Source: Blastococcus sp. TML/M2B (GTDB taxonomy: Bacteria; Actinomycetota; Actinomycetes; Mycobacteriales; Geodermatophilaceae). Taken from it: a stretch of 64,000 bases of DNA. The stretch is from assembly GCF_016612865.1 (NCBI RefSeq), contig NZ_JAENZZ010000003.1, positions 1-64,000 on the forward strand, given 5' to 3'. Below are positions 38,014 through 45,792 of this stretch, piece by piece. The translations under genes were made by a program, and so were the position numbers. The notes under the pieces are model-generated. The model was not told where the DNA came from. It saw only the letters and a list, made by a program, of their open reading frames with translations, and did no database searches. How positions within the stretch are numbered: position 1 is the stretch's first letter; each line of letters starts with the position of its first letter.

Positions 38014-38907
38014 TCAGTCGCGGGGGGTGCGGCGGCGGTGGTGGCTCTTGGCGCCGTACATCGCGCGGTCGGCGCGGGCGATCACCTCGTCGGGCGCCTC
38101 TCCCGGCCGGCCCACGGCGATGCCCACGCTCACCCCGACCGATTGCTGGGGCAGCCCGCGGAAGGGGGTCGGCACGGTGACCGCCACGTGCCGGGCCAGC
38201 TCGGTGAGGGCGTCCTCGTCGGCGGCGGGCCGGAGCAGCACGAACTCGTCCCCGCCGAAGCGGGCCACGAGGTCACCGGGCGAGGAGAGCTCCACCAGCC
38301 GGCCGGCCACCTCGGCGAGCACGCGGTCACCGACCTGGTGGCCGTGCTCGTCGTTGACCTGCTTGAACCGGTCGAGGTCGCAGAACAGCACGCCCACGTC
38401 GGGTCCGTCCGGGGTGTCCAGGGCGGCCTGCAGCGCGTCGAACAGCGCGGCCCGGTTCGGGATGCCGGTCAGCAGGTCGGTCTGCGCCCGGTGGTGCAGC
38501 CGCTCCTCCCGCTCCCGGTCCACGGTGACGTCGATGCCGATGGTGCCGATCGCGTAGGGGCGGCCGTCGTCGTCGAGGAGCACGGTGTTCCGCATCGCCA
38601 CCCGCCGGCGCCCGCCCTCGCCGGTGATCCAGTCGGCCTCCTGCGGGTGCGCCTGCCCGGTCGCGATCGCGCGGGCGACGGCGTCCTGCGCGAGCTCCAG
38701 GTGCTCCGGGGCGACGTAGACCTCCCAGAAGCGCTGCCCGAGCAGCTGCTCGGGCGTGCGCCCGGTGAACCGCTGCAGCGCCGGGTTGGCGAACAGGATG
38801 CGGGTGTCGGCGCCGATGACGCAGACCAGCGCCTCGGTGGCGTCGATGAACGCCGCCACCAGCGCCGGCGCGCCGGCGCTCGCCCGCTCGTGCTCCTGCC
38901 CGGTCAC
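38014..38907 (-). CDS. PAS-GGDEF diguanylate cyclase
   Basis: A protein of about 297 residues that should make cyclic di-GMP. A PAS domain covers roughly residues 14-135 (ATEALVCVIGADTRILFANP, then AIGTIGIDVTVDREREER). The GGDEF domain follows: QTDLLTGIPNRAALFDAL, VLFCDLDRFKQVNDEHGHQ, VARFGGDEFVLL with the active GGDEF, and RADRAMYGAKSHHR. No EAL domain and no membrane span, so it is cytoplasmic. GTG 38907 starts at the natural N-terminus; a longer frame adds a Pro/Gly segment without match. Another GGDEF protein is at 46837. Confidence 0.85.
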   Translation of the reverse strand: MTGQEHERASAGAPALVAAFIDATEALVCVIGADTRILFANPALQRFTGRTPEQLLGQRFWEVYVAPEHLELAQDAVARAIATGQAHPQEADWITGEGGRRRVAMRNTVLLDDDGRPYAIGTIGIDVTVDREREERLHHRAQTDLLTGIPNRAALFDALQAALDTPDGPDVGVLFCDLDRFKQVNDEHGHQVGDRVLAEVAGRLVELSSPGDLVARFGGDEFVLLRPAADEDALTELARHVAVTVPTPFRGLPQQSVGVSVGIAVGRPGEAPDEVIARADRAMYGAKSHHRRRTPRD

Positions 38908-38988
38908 CAGGCAATTCTTCCCTGGCGGACGCGCCCCGACACCCGGTTCCGGAACCGGGCACCCGTTCGGGGGCACCGGCCGTCGTCC

Positions 38989-40836
38989 TCAGCCGGCGAG
39001 GACGGCCTCCGCGCGGGCCAGGCCGGCCAGCCGGGCGTACCGCCCGCCGAGCGCCAGGAGCTCCTCGTGCGTGCCCTGCTCGACCACCCGCCCGGCGTCC
39101 AGGACGACGATCCGGTCGGCGTCGCGCACGGTCGAGAGGCGGTGGGCGATCGTGATCGTCGTCCGGCCGCGGCTGGCCTCGTCGAGCGCGGCCTGCACGG
39201 CCCGCTCGGTCTCGTTGTCCAGCGCGCTCGTGGCCTCGTCGAGCACCAGCACCGCGGGGTCGCGCAGCAGGGTGCGAGCGATGGCCAGGCGCTGCTTCTC
39301 CCCACCGGAGAACCGGTGGCCGCGGGCGCCGACGACGGTGTCGTAGCCGTCGGGCAGCGCGGCGATGACGTCGTGCACCTGCGCCCGGCGGGCCGCGGCG
39401 ACCATCTCGTCGTCCGTGGCGTCCGGCTTGGCGTGCCGCAGGTTCTCCCGCACCGTGCCGTGCAGCAGGTAGGTCTCCTGGGAGACGACGCCGACGATGC
39501 GGGCGAGGTCGGCCAGCGCCAGGTCCCGCACGTCGACGCCGTCGACCAGCACGCGGCCGGTCGTCGGGTCGTTCAGCCGGGCGACGAGGGAGGCCAGCGT
39601 GCTCTTGCCCGAGCCGGTCTCGCCGACCAGCGCCAGCGAGGAGCCGGCAGGGACCACGAGGTCGACGTCGGCCAGCGCCGGGCGGAGCGCGTCGGGGTAG
39701 CGGAACCCGACGTGGTCGAACCGCACCTCGCCGCGGACGGCGGCGGGCTCGACGGCGACCGGCTCGTCGGGGTCGTCGATGTCGACGGGCAGTTCGAGGT
39801 ACTCGAACACCCGGCTGAACAGCGCCATCGAGGCGGTGAGGGAGACGCCGATGTCGAGCAGCTGCATGAGCGGGCGGAACAGCGCGCCCTGCAGCGTCGT
39901 GAACGCGACCAGGGTGCCGATGGTCATGCCGCCCGACGTCGCCGGCAGCCCCGCCGCCAGGTAGATCAGCGCCGGGATGCCGGCGAACACGATGCTCATC
40001 GTGGCCATCCGCCAGCGCCCGGCCAGCTGGGAGCGCACCTCGAGGTCGACGAGGAACGCCGAGGTGCCGGCGAAGCGCTGCGACTGGGCCGGGCCCGCGC
40101 CCAGCGTCTTGCCGAGCAGCACGCCGCTCACCGACAGCCCCTCCTCGACCTGCGAGTGCAGGTCGGCGAGGTGCCGCTGGCGCTGGGCGGTGATCTCCCG
40201 GCGCATGCGGGCGACCCGGCGGGTGAGCCAGACGGCCGGCGGCAGGACGACGAGGGAGAGCAGCGACAGCCGCCAGCTCAGCACCGCCATGGCGACGGCG
40301 GTACCGATCACCGTGGTGGCGCTGGAGGCGAACGACGTCGCGGTCGAGGTGACGACGGACTGCATGCCGCCGATGTCGTTCATCAGCCGCGACTGGACCT
40401 CGCCGCCCTTGGTACGGGTGAAGAAGCCCAGCGACTGGCGCTGCAGGTGGGTGAAGACCGCCGTCCGCAGACCGTGCATGACCCGCTGGCCGACGGTGGC
40501 GGACAGCCAGGTCTGGACGACGCCGAACACCGCCGTGAGCACGGTGACCGCGAGCATCCCGCCGACCGCCCACAGCAGCAGCGGCACGTCCTGCCGGGGG
40601 ATGGCCTCGTCGATGACCAGCCGGATCAGGAACGGGGTGCCCAGCGCGACCACCGAGGAGGCGACGATCAGCGCCACCACGACGGCGAGCTGGGCGCGGT
40701 AGGGCCGGAAGAGCGCGGCCACCCGGCTCCACCGGACCGGCGAGCGCGCCAGCTGGGCGCGGTCGGCCGGGTCGGGCTTGCGGCCTCCGGGGCCGCCTCC
40801 GCCGGGGCCGCTCCCGCGGCCGCCGGTCATCATCAT
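38989..40836 (-). CDS. ABC exporter, fused membrane and ATPase domains
   Basis: A 615-residue half-transporter of the MsbA/LmrA multidrug type. Residues about 40-350 contain six spans. The nucleotide domain has Walker A LVGETGSGKSTLASLVARL, Q-loop VSQETYLLHGTVREN, signature RFSGGEKQRLAIARTLL, Walker B VLVLDEATSALD and switch IAHRLSTV. It would function as a homodimer exporting drugs or lipids. It is divergent from a MarR regulator, with palindromic sites in the 86-bp gap, so efflux is probably under MarR control. Confidence 0.88.
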   Translation of the reverse strand: MMMTGGRGSGPGGGGPGGRKPDPADRAQLARSPVRWSRVAALFRPYRAQLAVVVALIVASSVVALGTPFLIRLVIDEAIPRQDVPLLLWAVGGMLAVTVLTAVFGVVQTWLSATVGQRVMHGLRTAVFTHLQRQSLGFFTRTKGGEVQSRLMNDIGGMQSVVTSTATSFASSATTVIGTAVAMAVLSWRLSLLSLVVLPPAVWLTRRVARMRREITAQRQRHLADLHSQVEEGLSVSGVLLGKTLGAGPAQSQRFAGTSAFLVDLEVRSQLAGRWRMATMSIVFAGIPALIYLAAGLPATSGGMTIGTLVAFTTLQGALFRPLMQLLDIGVSLTASMALFSRVFEYLELPVDIDDPDEPVAVEPAAVRGEVRFDHVGFRYPDALRPALADVDLVVPAGSSLALVGETGSGKSTLASLVARLNDPTTGRVLVDGVDVRDLALADLARIVGVVSQETYLLHGTVRENLRHAKPDATDDEMVAAARRAQVHDVIAALPDGYDTVVGARGHRFSGGEKQRLAIARTLLRDPAVLVLDEATSALDNETERAVQAALDEASRGRTTITIAHRLSTVRDADRIVVLDAGRVVEQGTHEELLALGGRYARLAGLARAEAVLAG

Positions 40837-40871
40837 CGTCTCGCTGATGGCGACACCTCCTGAACAGTTGC

Positions 40872-40897
40872 TGAGGTTACCTCATGGTCTGGTAACC
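40872..40897. promoter_or_regulatory. MarR operator region
   Basis: TGAGGTTACCTCA (40872-40884) is a palindrome about its central T. It overlaps the inverted pair GGTTACC (40875-40881) / GGTAACC (40891-40897). These lie between the divergent ABC exporter and MarR genes. Confidence 0.65.
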
Positions 40898-40910
40898 GCC
40901 GCACCTCCGC

Positions 40911-40916
40911 TACTGT
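40911..40916 (+). promoter_or_regulatory. Minus-10 TACTGT of marR (leaderless)
   Basis: TACTGT, 6 nt, GTG 40923; no ribosome-binding site. The GGTAACC half-site is 13 bp upstream. Confidence 0.5.
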
Positions 40917-40922
40917 TCCCCC

Positions 40923-41330
40923 GTGGCCGAGGACGCGACGGGCGAGCTGCTCCTGCAGGTGGCCCGCGCCCAGCGCCGGCGCTGGCGGGAGGCGCTGGCG
41001 CCCTGGGACCTCTCGCCGCACCAGGCCCGCGCGCTGGGCGTCGTCGTCGAGCGGGGCGGCGTCCGGCCCTCCGACCTCGCCGAGGCGCTGCACATCGCCC
41101 CCCGCTCGGCGACCGAGGTGGCCGACGGGCTGCAGGAGCGCGGGCTGGTCGAGCGCACCCGCGACCCCGGCGACCGGCGGGCGGTCGTCCTCCGCCCCAC
41201 CGACGAGGGCCGCCGGATCCGCGCCGAGGTCGCTCGCGCCCGGGCCGCCGACACCGAGGCGCTGCTCTCCCGGCTCACCCCCGACGAGCGCGCCACCCTC
41301 ACCCGCCTGCTGACCGCGCTGCTCGACTGA
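40923..41330 (+). CDS. MarR-family regulator
   Basis: A 135-residue winged-helix repressor. The pattern is DLSPHQARALGVVVERGGVR, PSDLAEALHIAPRSATEVAD, GLQERGLVERTRDPGDRRAV and VLRPTDEGRRIRAEV, with the DPGDRRAV wing diagnostic of MarR. Probably controls the divergent ABC exporter through the palindromes at 40872-40897. GTG 40923 is chosen because the first residues match and the promoter hexamer is spaced for leaderless initiation. Confidence 0.88.
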   Translation: MAEDATGELLLQVARAQRRRWREALAPWDLSPHQARALGVVVERGGVRPSDLAEALHIAPRSATEVADGLQERGLVERTRDPGDRRAVVLRPTDEGRRIRAEVARARAADTEALLSRLTPDERATLTRLLTALLD

Positions 41331-41383
41331 TCCGCCGCCCCCCGACGTCGCCGTCCAGGGTTCCGGCCCCCGGGTGGTCGCGA

Positions 41384-42166
41384 TCAGCGGCTGAGCGCCG
41401 CGGCGGTCGCGTCGTCGGCCGGGAGGAACGCCTCGACGCTGAGCTCGGCGGCGGTGAGGTCGACGGCGGTGCCGAACGTGGTGACCGTGCTGAGGAAGCT
41501 GAGCACGGCGCCGTCGTCGCCGGTGCGGAGGCGCAGCGGGACGGCGATGCCGTCGGGCGGGCTGCGGTCCAGGCCGCCGGGGAGGGTCAGCAGCTCGCGG
41601 TGCAGCGCGGCCAGCGCGAGGTCACCGGCGAGGTGCGCCTCGCGGCCCAGCCGGTGCAGCACGTGCCGCCGCCACTGCGGCAGGTTGAGGATCCGCGGCG
41701 CCAGCCCCTCGGGGTGCAGGCTCAGCCGCAGCACGTTGACCGGCGGCTCCAGCAGGTGCGGCGCGACGCCGTCGAGGAGCGCCGACAGGGCGCCGTTGGC
41801 GGCGACCAGGTGCCAGCCGCGGTCGACGGCGAGCGCCGGGAACGGCTCGTAGGCGGCGAGCACGCGGTCCAGCGCCTCGCGGACGACGGCCATGTCGGGA
41901 TCGCCCAGGTCGCGGCGGCGGTAGGCGGGCGCGAACCCGGCGGCGGCGAGCAGCTCGTTGCGCGCGCCCAGCGGCACCTCGAGCTGCTCGGCCAGGTGCA
42001 GCACCATCTCGCGGCTGGGGCGGGCCCGCCCGGTCTCGACGAAGCTGAGGTGCCGGGCCGAGACGCCCGCCTCCACGGCCAGGTCGAGCTGGCTGAGCCG
42101 GCGGCGACGGCGCCAGGAGCGCAGCAGCTCGCCGACGGGGACCTCTCCTGCGACGGCGGTGGTCAC
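41384..42166 (-). CDS. XRE-family regulator with MmyB-like ligand domain
   Basis: A 260-residue regulator. The helix-turn-helix is LLRSWRRRRRLSQLDLAVEA, GVSARHLSFVETGRARPSRE. The second domain, WHLVAANGALSALLDGVAPH to LNLPQWRRHVLHRLGREA, resembles the MmyB ligand-binding domain, which can bind fatty acids. GTG 42166. A 15-bp palindrome at 42204-42218 lies between it and the divergent SnoaL-like gene. Confidence 0.85.
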   Translation of the reverse strand: MTTAVAGEVPVGELLRSWRRRRRLSQLDLAVEAGVSARHLSFVETGRARPSREMVLHLAEQLEVPLGARNELLAAAGFAPAYRRRDLGDPDMAVVREALDRVLAAYEPFPALAVDRGWHLVAANGALSALLDGVAPHLLEPPVNVLRLSLHPEGLAPRILNLPQWRRHVLHRLGREAHLAGDLALAALHRELLTLPGGLDRSPPDGIAVPLRLRTGDDGAVLSFLSTVTTFGTAVDLTAAELSVEAFLPADDATAAALSR

Positions 42167-42203
42167 GGCGCCGACGCTAGCGACGACGGCTGCGCGGTGT
42201 CCC

Positions 42204-42218
42204 TTACCTGGGAGGTAA
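42204..42218. promoter_or_regulatory. XRE operator
   Basis: TTACCTGGGAGGTAA: 6-bp perfect arms, 3-bp centre, in the gap between divergent XRE and SnoaL-like genes, 38 bp upstream of the XRE start. Confidence 0.65.
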
Positions 42219-42291
42219 TCGCAGCACCTACCGCGGCGCGGCCACGGTGGTCCCGTTCCTGAACACCACCGCCCCGAGGAGCTGTTCTGCC

Positions 42292-42669
42292 ATGACCGCC
42301 ATGACCGTCACCACCGCCCACGCCGACCGCTACCTGGCCGCCTGGAACGAGACCGACCCGGCCGCCCGCCGGGCCATCGTCGCCGAGGTGTTCAGCGCCG
42401 ACGTCCGCTACACCGACCCGCTGGCCGACGTCCGCGGCACCGAGGCCCTCGCCGCGACCATCGGCGCCGTCCAGCAGCAGTTCCCCGGCTTCGTGTTCCG
42501 GCTGCTCGGGCCGGTCGACCCCCACCACGACCAGCTGCGCTTCACCTGGGAGCTCGGGCCCGAGGGCGCGGAGGCGCCGGTTGTCGGGTCCGACGTCGCC
42601 GTGCTGGACGCCGAGGGCCGGATCAGCGCGGTGCTCGGGTTCCTCGACCGGGTGCCCGCCGCCGCCTGA
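42292..42669 (+). CDS. SnoaL/NTF2-like protein
   Basis: A 125-residue single-domain protein of the NTF2 fold. The features are DRYLAAWNETDPAARRAIVA, ADVRYTDPLADVRGTEALAA, FPGFVFRLLGPVDPHHDQL and FTWELGPEGAEAPVVGSDVA. ATG 42292 has GAGGAG upstream. Proteins of this type bind small hydrophobic ligands or act as isomerases; no partner enzyme indicates the substrate. Transcription is probably controlled by the divergent XRE regulator. Confidence 0.8.
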   Translation: MTAMTVTTAHADRYLAAWNETDPAARRAIVAEVFSADVRYTDPLADVRGTEALAATIGAVQQQFPGFVFRLLGPVDPHHDQLRFTWELGPEGAEAPVVGSDVAVLDAEGRISAVLGFLDRVPAAA

Positions 42670-42670
42670 C

Positions 42671-42755
42671 GCCGTCCTCCCTGCCCGTAGCGCGTCCTCC
42701 CTCACCGCCCACCGCGAGGGAGGACGCGCTGGGATCAGGTTCCCTGATCCCAGCG
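42671..42755. repeat. Double-hairpin element, copy 2
   Basis: 85 bp, beginning 2 bp after the SnoaL stop. Stems CGTCCTCCCTC / GAGGGAGGACG and CGCTGGGATCAGG / CCTGATCCCAGCG. Same direction as copy 3. Confidence 0.85.
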
Positions 42756-42795
42756 GGCCGAGCGGGATGCCGGGCGGGGCGGCAGGATCGACGGC

Positions 42796-42921
42796 GTGAC
42801 CGAGCCGCGTGAGGACGACGAGACCAACAACCTGCACCCGGGCCAGCACGACGAGGGCGGGCACGGGGGCATGGCCACCCGCGAGCACGACGCCAAGAAG
42901 GACGACGCCGACCAGGACTGA
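42796..42921 (+). CDS. Small acidic hydrophilic protein (41 aa), unknown
   Basis: A short frame from GTG 42796 to TGA 42921 encodes 41 residues rich in Asp, Glu, His and Lys, with sections EPREDDETNNLHPGQHDEGG and ATREHDAKKDDADQD. It has no membrane segment. It contrasts with the Arg/Pro/Ala-rich chance frames of this DNA, which supports coding. It is framed by two copies of the double-hairpin element in the same orientation. A CAGGAT hexamer lies 7 nt before the start. Function unknown; it may be structurally disordered. Confidence 0.5.
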   Translation: MTEPREDDETNNLHPGQHDEGGHGGMATREHDAKKDDADQD

Positions 42922-42929
42922 CTGCGCCG

Positions 42930-43015
42930 GCACGTCCTCCCTCGCCGTAGCGCGTCCTCCCTCACCGCGCACCACGAGGGAGGACGCTCGACGATCAGGT
43001 CACCTGATCCCAGCG
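42930..43015. repeat. Double-hairpin element, copy 3
   Basis: 86 bp with the first stem intact (CGTCCTCCCTC / GAGGGAGGACG). The second is degraded to GATCAGGTCACCTGATC with flanking mismatches. It ends 4 bp before the stop codon of the convergent DUF1992 gene. Confidence 0.8.
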
Positions 43016-43019
43016 GGGA

Positions 43020-43469
43020 TCAGCGGCGCCACCAGCGGCGGCGGGCCGGGGGCGGGGGTGGTGCGGCGACGGGCGGGGGCGGCGGCGGGCGGTCGCGGTG
43101 CCAGCCCGCGACCAGCGCCTCGACGTCGGCCAGCCCGGGGACGGCGGCCCAGCGGCTCTCCGCGGGCAGCCGCCAGAAGGCCTCGACGCGGGCGTTGTAG
43201 TCCTCGGCGACCGCCCGGACCTCCGCCTCGGTGGCCAGGCCGGCCACCCGCGCGGGCAGGTCGTCGCGCTCGCGCCGCAGCCGGAGCCCGGCCGGCAGCA
43301 TCGCGCCGGTGTCCACGCCCTCGCGGCGGGCCTTGGCCAGGGCCCAGTCGTAGGCGGTCTCCTCGCGGTCGAGGTTCTGCAGCGGCCGGCCGGCGCCCGG
43401 CAGCCCGGTGAAGTCGCCGCGCTCCTGCGCCTGGGCGATCTGCCGGTCCACCCACGTCTCGAACGACAT
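43020..43469 (-). CDS. DUF1992 protein (DnaJ-homologue subfamily C member 28 type)
   Basis: A 149-residue protein. The family core is unmistakable: ETWVDRQIAQAQERGDFTGL, PGAGRPLQNLDREETAYDWA, then LPAGLRLRRERDDLPARVAG and DYNARVEAFWRLP. The C-terminal 25 residues are proline stretches ending ARRRWWRR, unusual for the family. There is no J domain despite the eukaryotic naming. Function in bacteria is unknown. ATG 43469. Confidence 0.87.
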   Translation of the reverse strand: MSFETWVDRQIAQAQERGDFTGLPGAGRPLQNLDREETAYDWALAKARREGVDTGAMLPAGLRLRRERDDLPARVAGLATEAEVRAVAEDYNARVEAFWRLPAESRWAAVPGLADVEALVAGWHRDRPPPPPPVAAPPPPPARRRWWRR

Positions 43470-43541
43470 CCCCGGCGGCTTGCGCTCGGGTCACGCCGAC
43501 CATCGTCCCCGCGGCCGGGCCGGTCCCGCCACCGCCGGCGG

Positions 43542-44114
43542 TCAGGCGGTGCGCAGTGCCCGGAGCCCGGCCGTCACCCGCAGCAGCTCGTCCAGCATCG
43601 CCTTGCCACCGGCCTCCAGCTCGACGTTGGGCACGAAGACGTCCTCCTCGTCGATGAAGCGCGCGAAGAACGGCACCGAGACCGCCTCGACGACCGGCAC
43701 CATCCGCAGCGCGCCCAGCACCGGCTTGAGCGCGGCCGAGGCCCGGAGCCCGGCCGAGGCGCCGCCGTAGGTGACCAGCCCCGCGGCCTTGTCGGCCCAC
43801 TCGGCGGACAGGAAGTCGAGAGCGTTCTTGAGCGCTCCGGGGAAGGAGTGGTTGTACTCGGGCGTGACGAACGCGAACGCGTCCGCGCGGTCCACCGTCT
43901 CGCTCCAGGCGCGGGTGTGCGGCTGCTCGTAGCGGCGCAGGCGCGGGTGGTGCGGCTCGTCGAACAACGGGAGCCCGACCTCGGCGAGGTCGACGAGCTC
44001 GACGTCGAAGCCGCCGTGCTCCGCGGCCAGCTGCTCGATCCAGCGGGCGACGGCGATGCCGCGCCGGCCGGGACGGGTGCTGGCGGCGACGACCTGCAGG
44101 ACGGGACGGCTCAC
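43542..44114 (-). CDS. NADPH-dependent FMN reductase
   Basis: A 190-residue flavodoxin-fold enzyme. The FMN phosphate loop is AASTRPGRRGIAVARWI and the flavin-ring loop is FAFVTPEYNHSFPGALKNAL, followed by FLSAEWADKAAGLVTYGGAS. It reduces FMN, quinones or similar acceptors with NADPH. GTG 44114 follows GAGGAGCACCC. It is alone on this strand, divergent from the SulP transporter. Confidence 0.87.
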   Translation of the reverse strand: MSRPVLQVVAASTRPGRRGIAVARWIEQLAAEHGGFDVELVDLAEVGLPLFDEPHHPRLRRYEQPHTRAWSETVDRADAFAFVTPEYNHSFPGALKNALDFLSAEWADKAAGLVTYGGASAGLRASAALKPVLGALRMVPVVEAVSVPFFARFIDEEDVFVPNVELEAGGKAMLDELLRVTAGLRALRTA

Positions 44115-44252
44115 GGGTGCTCCTCGCGGGGGACGGCGGTGACTCCGGGGGGAACGGCCGGGCGGCCAGACGGCTTCCCGGACCGTGCGTGACCCGTGAC
44201 GCACCGTGCGCCCCGGCCGGGAGGCCCCTCCGGCGGGCAGGATGGGCGCACC

Positions 44253-45719
44253 ATGCCGCTGCCCGCCCTCCGCGCCACCCGACCCGCCTGGCTCACCCCG
44301 CGGGTGGCCCGCACCGAGATCCTGGCCGGGCTGGTGGTCGCCCTCGCGCTCATCCCCGAGGTCATCAGCTTCTCCGTCCTGGCCGGGGTCGATCCCCGCG
44401 TCGGGCTGTTCGCCTCGTTCACGACGGCGGTCGTCATCGCGTTCACCGGCGGCCGGCCTGCGATGATCAGCGCGGCGGCCGGGGCGATCGCCCTGGTCAT
44501 CGCCCCGCTGGTCGCCTCGCACGGGGTGGAGCACCTCATCGCGGCGGTCATCCTCGGCGGCGTCGTCCAGATCCTGCTGGGCCTGGCCGGCTTCGCCCGG
44601 CTCATGCGGTTCATCCCGCGCAGCGTGATGGTGGGGTTCGTCAACTCGCTGGCGATCCTGATCCTCAGCGCCCAGCTGACCCACCTGGTCGACGTGCCGT
44701 GGCTGGTCTACCCGATGGTCGCCGCCGGGCTGGCGATCATCTACCTGTTCCCCCGGCTGACCACCGCCGTCCCGGCTCCCCTGGTGGCGATCGTCGCCCT
44801 GACCGGCCTCGCCGTCGCCGCCGGGCTGGACCTGCCCGGCGTCGGGGACGAGGGCCGGCTGCCCGACGGCCTGCCGTCTCTCGTCCTCCCTGACGTCCCG
44901 CTGACCTGGGAGACGCTGCGGATCATCACCCCTTACGCCTTGGCGATCGCGTTCGTGGGGCTGATGGAGTGGCTGATGACGGCGAAGCTCGTCGACGACA
45001 TCACCGACAGCCACTCCGACAAGACCCGGGAGACGTGGGGCCAGGGCGTGGCCAACGTGGTCACCGGCTTCTTCGGCGGCATGGGTGGCTGCGCCATGAT
45101 CGGCCAGACGATGATCAACGTGAAGACGGCGGGCGCCCGGACCCGGCTGTCGACGTTCCTCGCGGGCGTCTTCCTGCTCGTCCTCGTCGTCGCCCTGGGC
45201 GACGTCGTCGCGGCCATCCCGATGGCGGCGCTGGTCGCGGTGATGATCTTCGTGTCGCTCACCACCTTCGACTGGCACAGCCTGCGGACGCTGCCCCGGA
45301 TGCCGCGCAGCGAGACCGCGGTCATGGTCTCGACCGTGGCCGTCGTCGTCGCCACCTCGAACCTGGCCGTCGGCGTCGGCGTCGGCGTCCTCGTCGCCTG
45401 CGTGCTCTTCGCCCGACGGGTGGCCCACCTGGTCGAGGTCACCGCCACCACCGACGGGCGCGGCCGGCGGGTCTACGCCGTGCGCGGGGCGCTGTTCTTC
45501 GCCTCGAGCAACGACCTCGTCTACCAGTTCGACTACGCCGGCGACCCGGCCGAGGTCGTCGTCGACCTCTCCGGGGCGCAGGTGTGGGACGCCTCGACGG
45601 TCGCCGCGCTGGACGCCGTCACGCACAGGTACGCCACCCGGGGCAAGCAGGTGCAGATCGTCGGCCTCGACGAGCAGTCCGCCGTCCGCTTCGCGCGGCA
45701 CACCGGCCGGCTGGGCTGA
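44253..45719 (+). CDS. SulP-family anion transporter with STAS domain
   Basis: A 488-residue transporter. Ten or more hydrophobic segments carry the SulP signatures LVVALALIPEVISFSVLAGV (where most members have PQ, here PE), GRPAMISAAAGAIALVIAPL and FGGMGGCAMIGQTMINVKTA. The last 90 residues form a STAS domain (LVYQFDYAGDPAEVVVDLSG, DASTVAALDAVTHRYATRG). Substrate could be sulfate, bicarbonate or an organic anion; a carbonic anhydrase gene is not adjacent. ATG 44253. Confidence 0.87.
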   Translation: MPLPALRATRPAWLTPRVARTEILAGLVVALALIPEVISFSVLAGVDPRVGLFASFTTAVVIAFTGGRPAMISAAAGAIALVIAPLVASHGVEHLIAAVILGGVVQILLGLAGFARLMRFIPRSVMVGFVNSLAILILSAQLTHLVDVPWLVYPMVAAGLAIIYLFPRLTTAVPAPLVAIVALTGLAVAAGLDLPGVGDEGRLPDGLPSLVLPDVPLTWETLRIITPYALAIAFVGLMEWLMTAKLVDDITDSHSDKTRETWGQGVANVVTGFFGGMGGCAMIGQTMINVKTAGARTRLSTFLAGVFLLVLVVALGDVVAAIPMAALVAVMIFVSLTTFDWHSLRTLPRMPRSETAVMVSTVAVVVATSNLAVGVGVGVLVACVLFARRVAHLVEVTATTDGRGRRVYAVRGALFFASSNDLVYQFDYAGDPAEVVVDLSGAQVWDASTVAALDAVTHRYATRGKQVQIVGLDEQSAVRFARHTGRLG

Positions 45720-45792
45720 ACCCCGCGCCCGATCGGGTGTGACCTCGCCCGGAGGGGATGCGCGCGGAAGGGCCGGAGGCCAGGCTGGTCCG

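Noticed and set aside
37987..40863. 958-codon plus-strand frame
   Set aside because: Antisense to the GGDEF and ABC exporter genes.
43020..43469. DnaJ chaperone
   Set aside because: The family name in databases mentions DnaJ, but there is no J domain or HPD motif; it is DUF1992.
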